Assembly (NCBI GenBank): GCA_029204045.2
Contig: CM055065.1
Location: forward strand, 16,130,251-16,194,250
DNA from: Tillandsia leiboldiana
Lineage: Eukaryota > Streptophyta > Magnoliopsida > Poales > Bromeliaceae
Direction: 5' to 3'
Length of the DNA: 64,000 bases
In this document: positions 12,399 through 24,164 of the stretch, one piece after another
How the letters are laid out: each line of letters opens with the position of its first letter
Position numbering within the stretch: position 1 is the first letter of the stretch
The notes under the pieces: model-generated
What the model was told of the DNA's origin: nothing
Seen by the model: the letters and a program-made list of their open reading frames with translations, nothing else
Database searches by the model: none
Program-made: the position numbers and the translations under genes

Positions 12399-13260
12399 TC
12401 ATGCCCGCGACAACTTGGTCCACTGTCGTAGCACCTTCCAACCGGGCGGTACAGACTCATCCGCTCGATGTAAATGGTCGTCGCTCAGTCTGCCCCGACG
12501 TCGTGTCCCTATCTGCCTGGCGGTAATCGGAGGAGCTCCTTCATCCCGAAAAGGTAGCGGTGCCGTCGCAAGCGGTATTGCCGTAGGCACTGCTCGAGGG
12601 CATGCTGCCTGAAAATGTCCCGACTGTCCACCTGAAAAACTTCGCCGCTGCCTGTGGTCACACTGTGGCGTAGAAAACGGCCCACCACAAATGGCACAAT
12701 CATCCTGCTGCTGCTGCAGATACATCGGCTGTGGAGAACCTCCTGGTCTCTGTCTCCTCTGAGACTCACGACCCTCAGACTGGGATCGTGGCGGCCCCGG
12801 GGGTCTCGATCTACTCGACTGTCCAAACACAGGCGGCACTGGATGCCTCTCCCCGGAGCTGGTCCCTGGCGCTCCGTCTCTCTCTGACATGATCACTAAT
12901 CCTCGGTCAACCCATCGGCAAGCTCAATCGCTGCATCTAACGTCGGCGCCCGCCGCGGATACACCAAGTGATAGATATTCCGATGCAGTCCTTTCTCAAT
13001 TAGCTCAACCTTTTGGGCCTCATCCAGGCGACATGGGGTACACCGCTCAACAATCGCAAACTCGCGAACATACTCCAGAAGAGATCGACTCCCCTGCTGC
13101 AGGCGTCCAAGATCCCCTTCCAGTTTCTGCTTACACTGTCAGGAAAGAAGGCCCTGAGCAGCAAAGCACGAAACTGGTTCCAAGTCAACAACTGCGCTCC
13201 CGGTGGTCCAACAGGACGAACTCGACGCCACCAAATCTCGGCGTCCTGTCAGACCATCTC
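12399..13260 (-). pseudogene. gag: G1 gag remnant with zinc knuckles
   Basis: 13191-13000 encodes a segment of the retrotransposon Gag domain (TWNQFRALLLRAFFPDSV), comparable to the PWEEFRRMVLDTYFSTS region of G5. The ORF at 12896-12399 has a Gln/Pro/Arg-rich stretch, then CAICGGPFSTPQC and a degenerate second knuckle ending GHFQAACP, the same paired-knuckle layout as G5. Frames change between the two blocks. Gag would package RNA; this copy looks disabled. Confidence 0.72.
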
Positions 13261-13261
13261 A

Positions 13262-13905
13262 ATCTTACTAAAGCAACCACCTGGTAACTCGGCCAGGGCA
13301 TGTACCCACATGGTAACTCCTCCAGGGGTATGTACCCATCTGGTAGCTCGGCCAGTGGAAAGTATCCTCCTGGTAACTCGGCCAGGGAAAAGTGTCCTCC
13401 TGGTAACTCGGCCGGGGCATGTGCCCACCTGGTAACTCGGCCAGGGGCAATGTATCCATCTGGTAGCTCGGCCAGTGGAAAGTGTCCTCCTGGTAACTCG
13501 GCCAGGGAAAAGTGTCCTCCTGGTAACTCGGCCAGGGCATGTGCCCACCTGGTAACTCGGCCAGGGGCAATGTGTCCATCTGGTAGCTCGGCCAGTGGAA
13601 AGTATCCTCCTGGTAACTCGGCCAGGGCATGTGCACACCTGGTAACTTGGCCAGGGGCAATGTATCCATCTGGTAACTCGGCCAATGGAAAGTATCCTCC
13701 TGGTAGCTCGGCCAGGGCATGTGCACACCTGGTAACTCGGCCAGGGGCAATGTGTCCATCTGGTAGCTCGGCCAGTGGAAAGTATCCTCCTGGTAACTCT
13801 GCCAGGGAAAAGTGTCCTCCTGGTAACTCGGCCAGGGCATGTGCCCACCTGGTAACTCGGCCAGGGGCAATGTATCCATCTGGTAGCTCGGCCAGTGGAA
13901 AGCAT
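13262..13905. repeat. 30-bp minisatellite in the G1 gag N-terminal region
   Basis: About 21 units of roughly 30 bp built on ggtaactcggccagggaaaag and tcctcct variants. Unit length is a multiple of three and contains no stop in several frames, so open frames run through in at least three minus-strand frames and one plus-strand frame (up to 256 codons). It lies between the leader and the recognisable Gag domain. Confidence 0.92.
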
Positions 13906-14322
13906 CTACACAGCTGGTACTGCTGTCACTACAAACGGCTCCCTTAACAACACCCCACTCATAGGCGAGAAGAACCGACTGACGCGGCAAAGATCCGAAA
14001 ATCCCGATAGACCGGTGCCTAGAACCCCAATCAAACAAGAACAGACTCTAGGCTCAGCCTATCGAAGTTCTCGATCCTTTACCGTTCAGGGATTCGGCCC
14101 CTCTCGGTTAAAGTGGGAAACTATCTCAACACGCAAACTCCTGGGTCTCGCTCTGCTCTGATAGCTCCGCCTCCCGCTGCTCGGGTATTCATCAGGTGCG
14201 GGGTGTGTCCTCTTCACAACACGACGTCTCAGGAGTATCGTAGTCCACTGCACAATAACAAACGTCAGGACACAACAACCATACGACCCAATCCAGCGAA
14301 AGTCTAAGACGTGTCATCCATT

Positions 14323-14363
14323 CCATAGCATTATGTTGTCTGCAGCCAACATAATCGCTTAGG
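14323..14363 (-). other. Leader hairpin with palindromic CTGCAG loop (G1)
   Basis: 14333-14352 on the minus strand is ATGTTGGCTGCAGACAACAT, identical to the G2 and G5 leaders. The stem ATGTTG/CAACAT closes an 8-nt loop GCTGCAGA. The outer stem here (14323-14332 with 14353-14363) pairs imperfectly, with a bulge and two mismatches. Confidence 0.65.
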
Positions 14364-14513
14364 AAAGTAAACATGCCAATCACTCATCCCGTCTCTTGGG
14401 AGAGGTATAAAACTCAATCAAGACTCTCGCTATAAGTCACGACTCTCACGTAGTCATCCTAATGTTCAACCACAAGCCTAGGGTTTCTAAGTCCACCATG
14501 ACCTACAACCTAG

Positions 14514-14525
14514 GCTCTGATACCA
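14514..14525 (-). other. G1 primer-binding site
   Basis: Minus strand TGGTATCAGAGC, the usual complement of the plant initiator tRNA-Met 3' end, 8 bp inside the 5' LTR. Confidence 0.9.
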
Positions 14526-14533
14526 CTCTAATC

Positions 14534-17500
14534 TGTCACGCCCCGGGGTCGAAACTGCGACCCGGGCTCGCTAACAGATCCGCCATCTGTACGGAAACTG
14601 CCGTACAGACGAAGCGTCTAACCTGCAGAAAGAATAACTACAGCTAAATAGATATCAGAGCTGAAGGTAAAACTACTGAAAAGCTGGAATCCAAACACTG
14701 TACAACTGAAAATAATACAATATCCATCTCCCAAATACGATCGTATAAAAAGTCCTCTGATACAAAACTCAAAAGGGAGATATCTCCAATAAAATACATC
14801 GGTGTACAAGCTCTCAATACAAATATATCCTCACTACATCAGTCTCTCAAACTGTATAATAAAGTACAACTCTATACCTCACAACAAAGGTCTCTCAACA
14901 GAGGAAAAAGAAGTAAACTAATCTACTGAAGCTCTCCTATGAAGGGGTACCGCTACACTCCAATGACGGGTAGGGAACTAGCTCGCGACTCCCTCGCCTC
15001 GGTCAGAAGGATCAGCAACAGGAGCAACAGGAACAGGAGAAGAAGTTCCTGGGGAAAAAGACACCATGACGGGTGTGAGAACTACTTCCCACAGTAGTTC
15101 TCAGTGGGTGTTGTCAACAAGCCCAACGGTCTGCCCACTAAGTCTACTAGAGGCAAAAGATAACAGTGCAATGAAATCTGAACAAGAAAAGCTGGAGCTA
15201 CTCTACAGCTACCATGCCTCTATCTAGATGCTCAAAAAGTGGAACAGATGAAAGTAAAAGTGACCACTCGCACCCAAGGTGCTCAATCGACCCAATCGAA
15301 CTGACTGCCTCATAGGGTCCAGTCAAGCCTGCGCCTGTCGACTAGGAACACACCTGCCCACCACACACATCCACATGAGGACGGGATTTACGTGGGGCGT
15401 CCTGTCCGACTAACTCACCCCTCGCGCAAAACTGCCTCAACAGGCCAATCGTTGCATCCACTGCGGAAAACTGCCTCAACAGGCCAACCATCGTATCCAC
15501 AGCGGCATCTCAGGGACGCGACTCCAACTGAGGAAAACGGCGCGGCATAGAGTATCAAACATTGGCATAAGCAGGCTATAGTCAAGATCCACGCTCACTC
15601 TCAGAACGGTAGGACTCAAGATCCCCAAATATCTCGCACGACAGTCGGAGCACTCTCGACGACTCAGCTGATCAGCTCACACGAAACACGAGACACTAGC
15701 CTCTCCAACAGCTCGCAGCACAAAGCACACTGGCTGGAGGTACTCCGCAGCCATGAACGACCCACAACTCAGGCTAACAATACTGGTCGGACAACACTCA
15801 ACGACCTGGGACCACTGTCAACCACAACGGTTCCCAACAACACTGACCGGAAGATACTCGACGGCCCGGGACTACCGTCTGCTCAACGGCTCCCTCCCAC
15901 GACAGCACCATAGGGATACAAGACCTTCCGGGACTACCGTTTACCCAAACGGCTCCCGGCACAGATAAGCAACCCACTACAACTACCAGACTCCACTCTG
16001 CTCCCAAGCACGAGTGCAAATGCATCCCACACTAAAAGACAGTCCCGACCTCTCGGCCCACTACCCGGGCGAGGATAACACTATGTCCAGGAATAGAAAA
16101 ACAGTGTGGGTGTCTAAACATAAATAACCCTAGCCCAAGTGAGGGTTTTCTACTGGTCTGGTTACACATGCAACATATGACGGGGGTGCTAGGTCAAGTT
16201 CCAAGATAACTATATTAACAGATGATAAAAGGAATAACAATTCCTACAATCTAGCATGCTACACAAGGAAATAAACTATCATGCATAGTCCTACATCAGT
16301 AGAATTACTGTACAGTCCATAAAACTTGGAGATAAGGCCACCCACCTCGATTTGCCACCAATTGCTCGAAGACACTTGCAATTGGCCTCCACGTGATCCG
16401 CACGGAAAATGGAGCACGGTGCCGGAGTCCGCACGCAAAACGGAGTCCGCACGCAAAACGATGCACGGTGCCGAAGTCCGCACGCAAAACGGAGTCCGCA
16501 CGCAAAATGGTGCACGGTGCCGGAGTCCGCACGCAAAACGGAGTCCGCACACAAAACGGTGCACGGTGCCGGAGACCGCACGCAAAACGGAGCACGGTGC
16601 CAGAATCCGCACGCAAAACGGAGTCCGCACGCAAAACGGTGCATGGCGTCGGAGACCGCACGCAAAATGGTGCAGTAAAACACGGTCCCTAACACAGATA
16701 AGGGCAAGGGGTCAAATCCAATATCCAAAAGAACGCCCCAAAACTGTGCTAAAAACACTGCAAAATAACACACGGGACCAACCTCGACTGCGCCGCGCCG
16801 CCCAACTGCTCCGTTGAAAAACCCCTCGCGCTTCACGAGGCCCACGACGCACCGCCGCACCACCCATAATCCTCTCCCTCACACCCTCTCGCACTCGGAT
16901 GGAGAAGAAAGAAAAGAAAAGGGAGGAAAAAGGTGCTCGGGTGGAGAAGAAAGAAGAAGAAGAAGAGAAAGAGAAGGAGAAGGGGGGTGGTCCACGGACC
17001 CGGTCCACGGCGGCCACCCAATGGGGAGCCACAAAGCGCGGTCCACCAGGCCGGGGCGCGTGCACCGGGTCCACGCACGCGCCCCGCCGCCACGTGGCGC
17101 GCACCCAATCGCGCCATGCGGGCGCGCAGGCTGCGCGCCACACGGGCGCGTGACACCGTGCCCCGCGCAGGCACGGGACACCACGCGCGCCACACGGGCG
17201 TGCGCCCCCTCACGCCCGCGCGGGCGCCAACGGGGGGCCGCCACGTGGCGGCCCCTGCGCTGACCCGCGTAGGCGCGCGTTCCCAACGCGCGCCAGCTGC
17301 GCGCATTGCGCAGCGCGCCGCGCCCTCGAGCTGCCTCGGGATCCGTGCCGTGTCGCCTCGAAAAACGCGCACTTCATCCGGGCTGCAAATCAAACAAATA
17401 AATAGCCCATTCTCAACGATTTCGCGCGCTGAATTCAAAAATGATATCCATTTCTCTAAATTCTCATCCAAAAATTTGCCGAATGCCCCCGGATAGCCCA

Positions 17501-17795
17501 CTTGTTCCGATTTCCCCGCCGGGCCCAATTCTGAAGTCCGATTTGCCAAATTCCAACTCTAAAAATTCCCGAAGGCAACCGGAGAGGTAATCTCTTATCC
17601 AAACTTCGCCCGGAGTCCAAATTTGACATCCGCGTCGCGCGAAACCACTTCTAAACGCTCGACGGGTCCTCCAATTTCCCACGGGATCTCCTTTTTAAGC
17701 CCAAGGTCCAACACTTGTGTCCAAATTGCGCACAAACACTCCCAAAGGCCACTAATCCGGCAGTAATCTCTTAAGTGGGGATTCGGGTCCTCACA
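14534..17795 (-). repeat. 5' LTR of G1
   Basis: Same 3262-bp length and termini as the 3' LTR at 8096-11357. Contains the same minisatellite (about 16395-16670), GA tract (about 16898-16988) and GC-rich block. Differences I noticed between copies are mostly single transitions. Confidence 0.95.
14587..14608 (-). other. Conserved U5 hairpin (G1 5' LTR)
   Basis: CTGTACGG / CCGTACAG, 8-bp perfect stem, 6-nt loop, identical to the copy at 8149-8170. Confidence 0.75.
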
Positions 17796-17826
17796 AAAAG
17801 CAATAGGAATGCTTTCTTTGAAATAA
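17796..17826 (+). pseudogene. Last codons of Copia pol, separated by the G1 insertion
   Basis: 17796-17800 (aaaag) is the duplicate of 8091-8095 (aaatg) with one substitution. Reading on from the duplicate continues the RNase H tail in frame and stops at 17824-17826. This shows that G1 inserted into an existing Copia element. Confidence 0.85.
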
Positions 17827-19392
17827 CAATTTTTGAACCTTTGCTTAGGTTAGGTTTTGTTTTGTGTTTTTGTTATTTGTTTTTATTTGTATATAAAACA
17901 TTAACTGAGCATTAGTTAATTGACTTTAATTGCATCCTTTCATGCTTTAAGAAATTTATTATGATTTGGATATCATGATAACACATTTGATGCAATGATC
18001 ATTTATATCAATTAGTTCATCTTTAATTGATCAAAATCAATTTCTCTCTCATTGATCTCTTGGTATAGTTTTTATCTTATTTGATAGTTAAGTCAAGTAT
18101 GAACACGAGATCAATTTTTGGTTGAATACTTCATATCTTAAATAATTGATAGCCAATTGAGGGGAGTTTATTTATTAAACTTTCATGCTCAAAAGATATG
18201 AAAAGAGTTACATCCTTAAGTGGAGTGTGAAAACTACCACCACATGGAGGAAAGAGCTACCACCTCGGTCGTCCGAGTACTATGTGCAGCTACCACATGT
18301 TTACCAAGCATGGTTTTTCTTATTTATTAGATAAAATGCTTTTTGGAATACTTGACTCTGTCGAATTCCAATGTTGGTATAAGGTGGAATTTTTATTGAA
18401 AGATGCTCAAAGAGCCACTCCCTACAATATAAATTGACTAGATAGCATTATCTAACTTATTTGGGATTTCAAACATCTATCTATCTTTGTGCTTCATTTT
18501 CTTTACTAAATTGATGATTTGATAAACGCATTACTCATTAGATCGTGATGGATGTTTTGAACTTGTTCAACTTTAAAGGATTTAATTTTTATAAATTTTC
18601 GTTTCATTATTTGGATATTGTTGATATATTTAGCATAATCTATTTCTTTTGATGTGAAACGATAATTTTTTGTTTAAAGTTGATATACAAAAATGCTTAC
18701 ATTCATTTTCTGAATTTTTTGGAATTTTTACAAGTTTTTCTGGAGAAAAAGTTGAATCCGATCCGGACTGGATGAATCCGATCCGGATCCCGAACGAGGG
18801 ATTTTCCTGCACATAGCCGATCCGGACTGAACTCCAATCCGATCCGGACCGTTGCTAGGTTTTAATTGAAACGAAAGGTTTTTCGAATTCTATTCTCTTC
18901 AATCTTTTGTTTCTAGCTTCCTAGAGTTTCTCTCTCTAGAATCCAACAGCTTTGGAGCCTTCCAACTTGATTTCTCTCAATTCAAGTAAGTTTGATTGAT
19001 GAAAACTCAGAATTTTTACTGTTTTTCTTTGTTCTTCGAAACGTGAGAGAATTTTATGCTACAATTTCGATTTTGCACGGTTTTTGCACAAATTTCTTTT
19101 GAAATTAGAACTCTGGATACATTATTTTTATTTGTATGCCCTGTATTCATTTGAAAAATAGATTTTTGGGCTTCGATTTCTAAAAATTCAGTTTTAGGGC
19201 ATATTTCTGGAATTTTCTAAAATCATGGAATTGATCTATTTTTAAAATTCTTTTGCGCAACTAACTTGATTCCTAGTCTCTATACATGATAATGATTGTT
19301 TGGGTATGATTTTTCAAATTTTTAGAAATTAAATAATTTTTCGTGTTCTTGAGTTCTTGCTCGTAGGTTCACATTTTCGACGCACTAGCAAG
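17827..19392 (+). other. Copia linker between pol and the envelope-like ORF
   Basis: AT-rich, with no ORF longer than about 60 codons that I believe. It contains a cluster of CCGGA-rich motifs (18754-18852) like those in the 3' LTR, and pyrimidine-rich sequence followed by AG near 19367 that could serve as a splice acceptor for a spliced envelope-like mRNA; the latter is speculation. Confidence 0.5.
18754..18852. repeat. Cluster of CCGGAC motifs upstream of the envelope-like ORF
   Basis: Four copies of aatccgatccggact or close variants, including ccggatcccgaac. The LTR cluster at 25869-26100 contains the one-base variant ccggaccccgaac. Confidence 0.7.
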
Positions 19393-19987
19393 ATGATTTT
19401 TGGTTGGATTTTAGTGCTCATCACAGCGATGGTAGGAACACGAGCAACTAATAATCTCAAAAGAGCGAAGAAAAATCAGGATGAAGGAAAGTACATCTCT
19501 CTAGATGAGTCTGATTCCGAGACAGAATCAGTAGATTGGGACGAGCTTATGGAATAAACCGCAGCACGTGCTGCATCGACTGCATCAAAGGGGAAAGCCC
19601 CTGCAGCTTCTACAAAGGTGAAAACACCGCCTACTGCTGCCGAGAAAGGAAAAGCTCCTATGAAGTCCATGTCTATGAAGCAAAAGACTCTTGCTACAAG
19701 GAAAGGTAGAGCACGGGGGATAGAAATCGACGAGCCACCTCCAGAGAACATAGTTCAAGTCAACAGCGAAAGGATCAAAGACTTTGAGAAGAGGGAATGC
19801 ATTGGTGAGAGACATGTAAATATCAACGCCCTCAAGGAACGTTCAAAAGTGTTTGGTACACTTTTTGATCAAGCGGGACTTGCGCCAATTTGCAACTTCC
19901 CAGAGACATCTGGATATTGTCTTCATCTGGTGAGAACATTCTATCAATGTGCTACGAACCTACTAGATCCTGAGGACGGACCTAAAG
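19393..19987 (+). pseudogene. Envelope-like ORF of the Copia element, 5' part
   Basis: From ATG 19393 the protein starts with a hydrophobic stretch (MIFGWILVLITAMVGTRA) that looks like a signal peptide, then an acidic segment. TAA at 19555-19557 stops it, but the same frame stays open afterwards through a Lys/Ala/Pro-rich region (KGKAPAA repeats) and into a conserved-looking block (ERSKVFGTLFDQAGLAP) until the solo LTR at 19988. Similar ORFs occur downstream of pol in SIRE-type elements and are often annotated as a putative plant transposon protein domain; their role is not established. Confidence 0.7.
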
Positions 19988-20039
19988 TGTCACGCCCCGG
20001 GGTCGAAACTGCGACCCGGGCTCGCCAACAGATCCGCCA

Positions 20040-20060
20040 CCTATGCCAAACCCGCATAGG
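20040..20060 (-). other. Conserved U5 hairpin (solo LTR)
   Basis: CCTATGC / GCATAGG, 7-bp perfect stem with a 7-nt loop, followed on the minus strand by TGGCGGATCTG. Same place as in G1 but with a different stem sequence. Confidence 0.75.
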
Positions 20061-20906
20061 CGAAGCGTCCTACCTGCAAGAAAAGTACTACAGCTAAACA
20101 GATATCAGAGCTATAAATAAAAATCTGCTGTATAACTAAAATCAACCACTGTACAACTGGAAATAATACAACAATGTCCATCTCCCAAAAATGATAATCA
20201 TACAGTATCCTCATATACAAAACTCGGAACTCAACAGGGAGATATCTCCAATAAATACAACAGTGTACAGTCTCTCAATACATATCATATCCTCACTACA
20301 TCATTCTCTCAAAAGAGAAAATAAAACAACTAATCTACTGAAGCTCTCCTATGAAGGGGTACCGCTACTCTCCAATCATGGGTAGGGATCTAGCTCGCGA
20401 CTCCCTCGCCTCGATCAATGACCGCAGAATCAGCAACGCCCGCTAAGACTCTGCAAAACAAAGGAGAGGGAAGAAAGGGAAGGGGAAAACCCCCAATGGG
20501 TGTGAGAACTACACCGAAAAGGGAGTTCTCGGTGGGTACCATCGTCAGGCCCGACGGTCTGCCCACCAAGTCCTCAAGAGACAGGAAAATAACCAATGCA
20601 GTAAGAACTGAACAAGAAAGCTGAAGACACTCGACAGCTATCATGCCCCTATCTAAAGACTCAACCTCTCACATAACGGTCAAAGTACTCACACGACACG
20701 GGACCACCGTCAAACCAAACGGCTCCCAACAGCACTAGTACTGGTCTAAACACAGCTACTAGACTCCACTCAGCCCCCCAGGCACGAGTGCCACAATAAA
20801 GGTACCTGACCGAATAAACCCAATCAAATGGGCCGGTATAGAACCCGGTACTGCCTGCTCTGTTGTCGAACCCAAGAACTCATCTGCGGGAATACTGACC
20901 GAGTAC

Positions 20907-21290
20907 TGACCGGTACGGTGGCATCCCAAAATAGGTGACAGACTGACTACTGACCGGTACGGTCGCACCCAAAATAAGTAACAGACCGGCTCCTGACCGG
21001 CACGGTCGTACACTAGATAAGTGACAGACCGGCTCCTGACCGGCACGGTCGCACACTAAATAAGTGACAGACCGGCTCGTGACCAGCACGGTCGCACACT
21101 AAATAAGGGATAGACCGACTCCTGACCGGCACGGTCGCTCACTAAATAAGCGACAGACCGGCTCCTGACCGGCACGGTCGCTCACTAAATAAATGACAGA
21201 CCGGCTCCTGACCGGCACGGTCGCACACTAAATAAGTGACAGACCGGCTCCTGACCGGCACGGTCGCTCACTAAATAAGTAGAAAACTCC
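20907..21290. repeat. 43-bp tandem array, about 9 copies
   Basis: Unit begins tgaccggcacggtcgcacac; copies differ by a few substitutions. Each contains tgaccgg...ccggct, so it can form small hairpins. Not a CRISPR: there are no unique spacers. Confidence 0.93.
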
Positions 21291-22719
21291 GCCCACTAGA
21301 GAAATCTGATAACCAATCTGGTACATAAATAAATGTCCGGTCAACCACCCAATATCCGCGGTTGCCGTAATACCCTGCCGTCTATAATCCAGCACAACCC
21401 ATCCCTGACACCAATGTCCCGGCTACACTACCCCCGACCCCTGCTCGCACCTGAGCGACACAGACCGCCTGACTAACACAGAAGGAGAAAGGAATAACAT
21501 GGTTTCTCCTAAGTCAAGTTCCAAAAAGTAGTGTAGCAGTAAAAGATGGCCTAACTAGATGACCATATAAGCATGCAAAAGACCTTCACTTAGCAAGTTA
21601 AGTACAGGTGACCAATTCTTACAAGAACTAAGGCATACTATCGCTTAAGTATCCAGTGTACAAGTATGTCAAATGCCAACCTTTACACATGCATAAACAA
21701 TCTCCAACCAGATAAAACATGATATTCTCCTTAACATAATATTCCCAAAGTATTAGACCATATACCTTTATGCAAGATACAACCATTTACTAGTATCTAG
21801 TCTCCTGGAGATGCAAGTTCTACTAAAAAGTCCATAATCTCATACAAGCATGCTGCCAATCACATAGGGTAAGTCCCTTAGGTAAGCATTTACAATTCAT
21901 CATCATGAATATATAAATGCTGCAAGTCCTCGATAATATTTAATATGAATATTAATCTTGCGATTCCCTTTGTACAATCATCCTTCCTAGCTTATCTCAC
22001 AATAACATACAATTATTGTATCTTAAACATGAATGCATTCTAATATAAGAATTAGAGAACCGTCCACCGGTTCTGGGAACAGAGCACCCACCTGAAACGC
22101 TTTCCGCAGGCAAAGCCGAAGTCGGGGAAGTGCCGAATCCACAATCTGACGAAACGCCGAAAAATGCGCCGCGCGCTCGCACACTGCCGCGAACCACAGA
22201 AAAATCCCCGAAAGCTCGAACAATCCTCCCGAGTCCACACAAAAATCCGCGCAACCTCCGGCTCACTCCACGGCCAACACACAGCACAAACAAGGGCTCA
22301 AGCACACCACAACACCATCACCAAGGTCCCCAGCCAATCTGCTTCCAAAGAGTCACCAACAACACACTTAAAGCTCCAATTGCACACTAATTAATAATGT
22401 TCACATATACACAATCACTTAAATCCAAGTCCAGCTTTATAAGGTAACTCACAGCACACACTAATCTCACAAAACCACACACTCACAGCACACATACTCC
22501 ACATATGCACAGGTGAATCCCCCGTGGCATGCACCCGACTCGGCTTCGCACAGTACCAACCCTCCGCACACACACGGCCATGCAGCACAAGCTGCTCCAC
22601 AAAACTGCCAGGAAAAAGGGAGGAAAAAAATCATTAATTAACTCGGCCAAAGCGCAACCATACACTCACCGGGCAAAAACCAGCCCCGGCCGAAGCAAAC
22701 CCCGCGCGCCGACGCGAAC

Positions 22720-23110
22720 TGCATGCCACGCCTGCTACCTACCGCGCGCCATGCTCAGCCGCACGAGCGGTGCCCGCGCTTGCCGCGCGCGGCGCCCCTG
22801 TGCGCCCGCACGGCGCCTGCGCTAGCTGTGCGCGGCGCCATTGGGCGCCTGCGCAGCGCCCAGGCACGGCTGCGCGCGGCGCCCCTGGCGCCCGCGCAGT
22901 GCCCAAACGCAGATGCGCGCGGGCCCCTGGCGCCCGCGCAGCTTGTGCTGCAGCTGCGCGCGGCGCCACTGGCGCCCGCGCAGTGCCCAGACCTGCTGCG
23001 CGCCGCGCCTAGGTGCGCCCGCGCAGCACCCGCTGCCTGCCGCGCGCCCCCTGCGCGCTCGCTGCGCGCCAGCCTGCTGCGCGCGCCTGCGCAGCAGCCT
23101 GTGCCAGCCG
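22720..23110. other. Very GC-rich alternating block in the solo LTR
   Basis: About 390 bp of GCGC/CGCG-rich sequence built from gcgcctgcgc and gcgcggcgcc pieces, with alternating purine-pyrimidine runs. Long ORFs predicted on both strands here are low-complexity (Ala/Arg/Pro) and unlikely to be genes. Confidence 0.7.
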
Positions 23111-24164
23111 CCCGCGCCCATGTGCGCCAGCGCGGCTCCCCCAGCTGCAGCCACCAACTCCTCGGACAAGCAGTCCGTCAACAGCAAACCACACACCAAC
23201 ATCAACCCAAAAATCCAAACCGACACCATTAAATTCCTCCAACAAAACCCAAGCTCTCACAAAAAGCTGCACTAACAACATACCTTGCCGAAGCTCGTCA
23301 CGCGCGCTCCGCTCGGCTCCACTCGGCTCCACTCGGCAACTAGTAGGGGGGGGGGTCCACACCACAAGCACACTTCACAAAAATCCCTCCTTTCCTTCTT
23401 CTTCTTCCTTCTTTTCTTCTCTTTTCCCTCCTTCACTCATTCCTCTGTTCACTTGTCTTTCCTCTGTTTTTGCAGGGGAGAAGGCGATGAGGTGGCGGCT
23501 AATTAATGTGGCTCATTAATTACAGAAGTACATGGCAGCTAATTAAGCCAAAAACCAAAGAGCCCCCCAGCACAAAATAAAATCTCAATAAAATCCTTTA
23601 TACACCCTTCCTCTTTCTACAACACAAATAAAGCAACCAAATTAATTAAATTTCTTAATTAATTAATTAATTCCTTTTTAGCCAACTCCAAGTCACTTTT
23701 TGCCCTCGGGGCCTCCGCACCAGTCCGGAACCTCCCGAACTCCGCTGTAATATGAAAGTACACATGTCCAAAGCTCTTCCTACTCAAAAAGCTCAACCGT
23801 GGAGTCGGTGTGCTCAATCCAAAAACCGGCTTCCATAATTGCCAATTCCAACTCACTTTTTGCCTTCGGGGCCTCCGCATCAATCCGGAACCTCCCGAAC
23901 TCCGCTGTAAATAGAAAATATACTTGATCCAAACATTTTCCAATTTTGCTGTACCCCACTGTGGAGCCGATGCTCAACAAAACCAGTCCTCTAACGGCAC
24001 ACAATGCCCGGAAAACTCCGATTCAAGCTGGGGCCTCCGCGTCGATCCGACTCAACCCGAACTCATCCGTGAACACAAGTAGAACACGTTCCAGGTGATT
24101 TCCCCGCACCACGCCATCATGCGGGGTCGGTGCGCTCTACAAAGTCCCGGTACTCTACATAAAG

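Larger units (their letters stand above)
8096..17795 (-). mobile_element. G1: internally deleted Ty3-Gypsy (Tekay-type) element, 9700 bp
   Basis: Two LTRs of identical length (3262 bp) flank 3176 bp of internal sequence; the target duplication is aaatg/aaaag. In minus orientation the order is 5' LTR (17795-14534), primer-binding site, leader hairpin, a minisatellite, a gag remnant, short scraps of RT/RNase H and the pol C-terminus, then the 3' LTR. Most of pol (RT, RNase H, integrase core) is deleted, so the element would need enzymes from a relative; this resembles the TR-GAG or LARD class of non-autonomous plant elements. The LTRs appear very similar, but no exact divergence was computed. 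Confidence 0.92.
19988..24159 (-). mobile_element. Solo LTR of a Gypsy family, 4172 bp
   Basis: Starts TGTCACGCCCCGGGG and ends CTCTACA on the plus strand, flanked by a perfect 5-bp duplication taaag (19983-19987 and 24160-24164). No internal region, PBS or second LTR is present, as expected after recombination between two LTRs of one element. The terminal 60 bp resemble the G1 LTR, but most of the body differs. It contains a 43-bp tandem array, a very GC-rich block and a roughly 160-bp imperfect repeat near 23680-23910. Confidence 0.9.

Noticed and set aside
13262..13905. CRISPR-like array
   Set aside because: Regular 30-bp units but no unique spacers; a minisatellite in a plant retrotransposon.
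20907..21290. CRISPR-like or satellite array
   Set aside because: Contiguous 43-bp units without spacers, confined to one LTR.
22720..23275. Overlapping ORFs on both strands of the GC-rich block
   Set aside because: Open in nearly all frames because GC-rich repeats lack stops; products are low-complexity.
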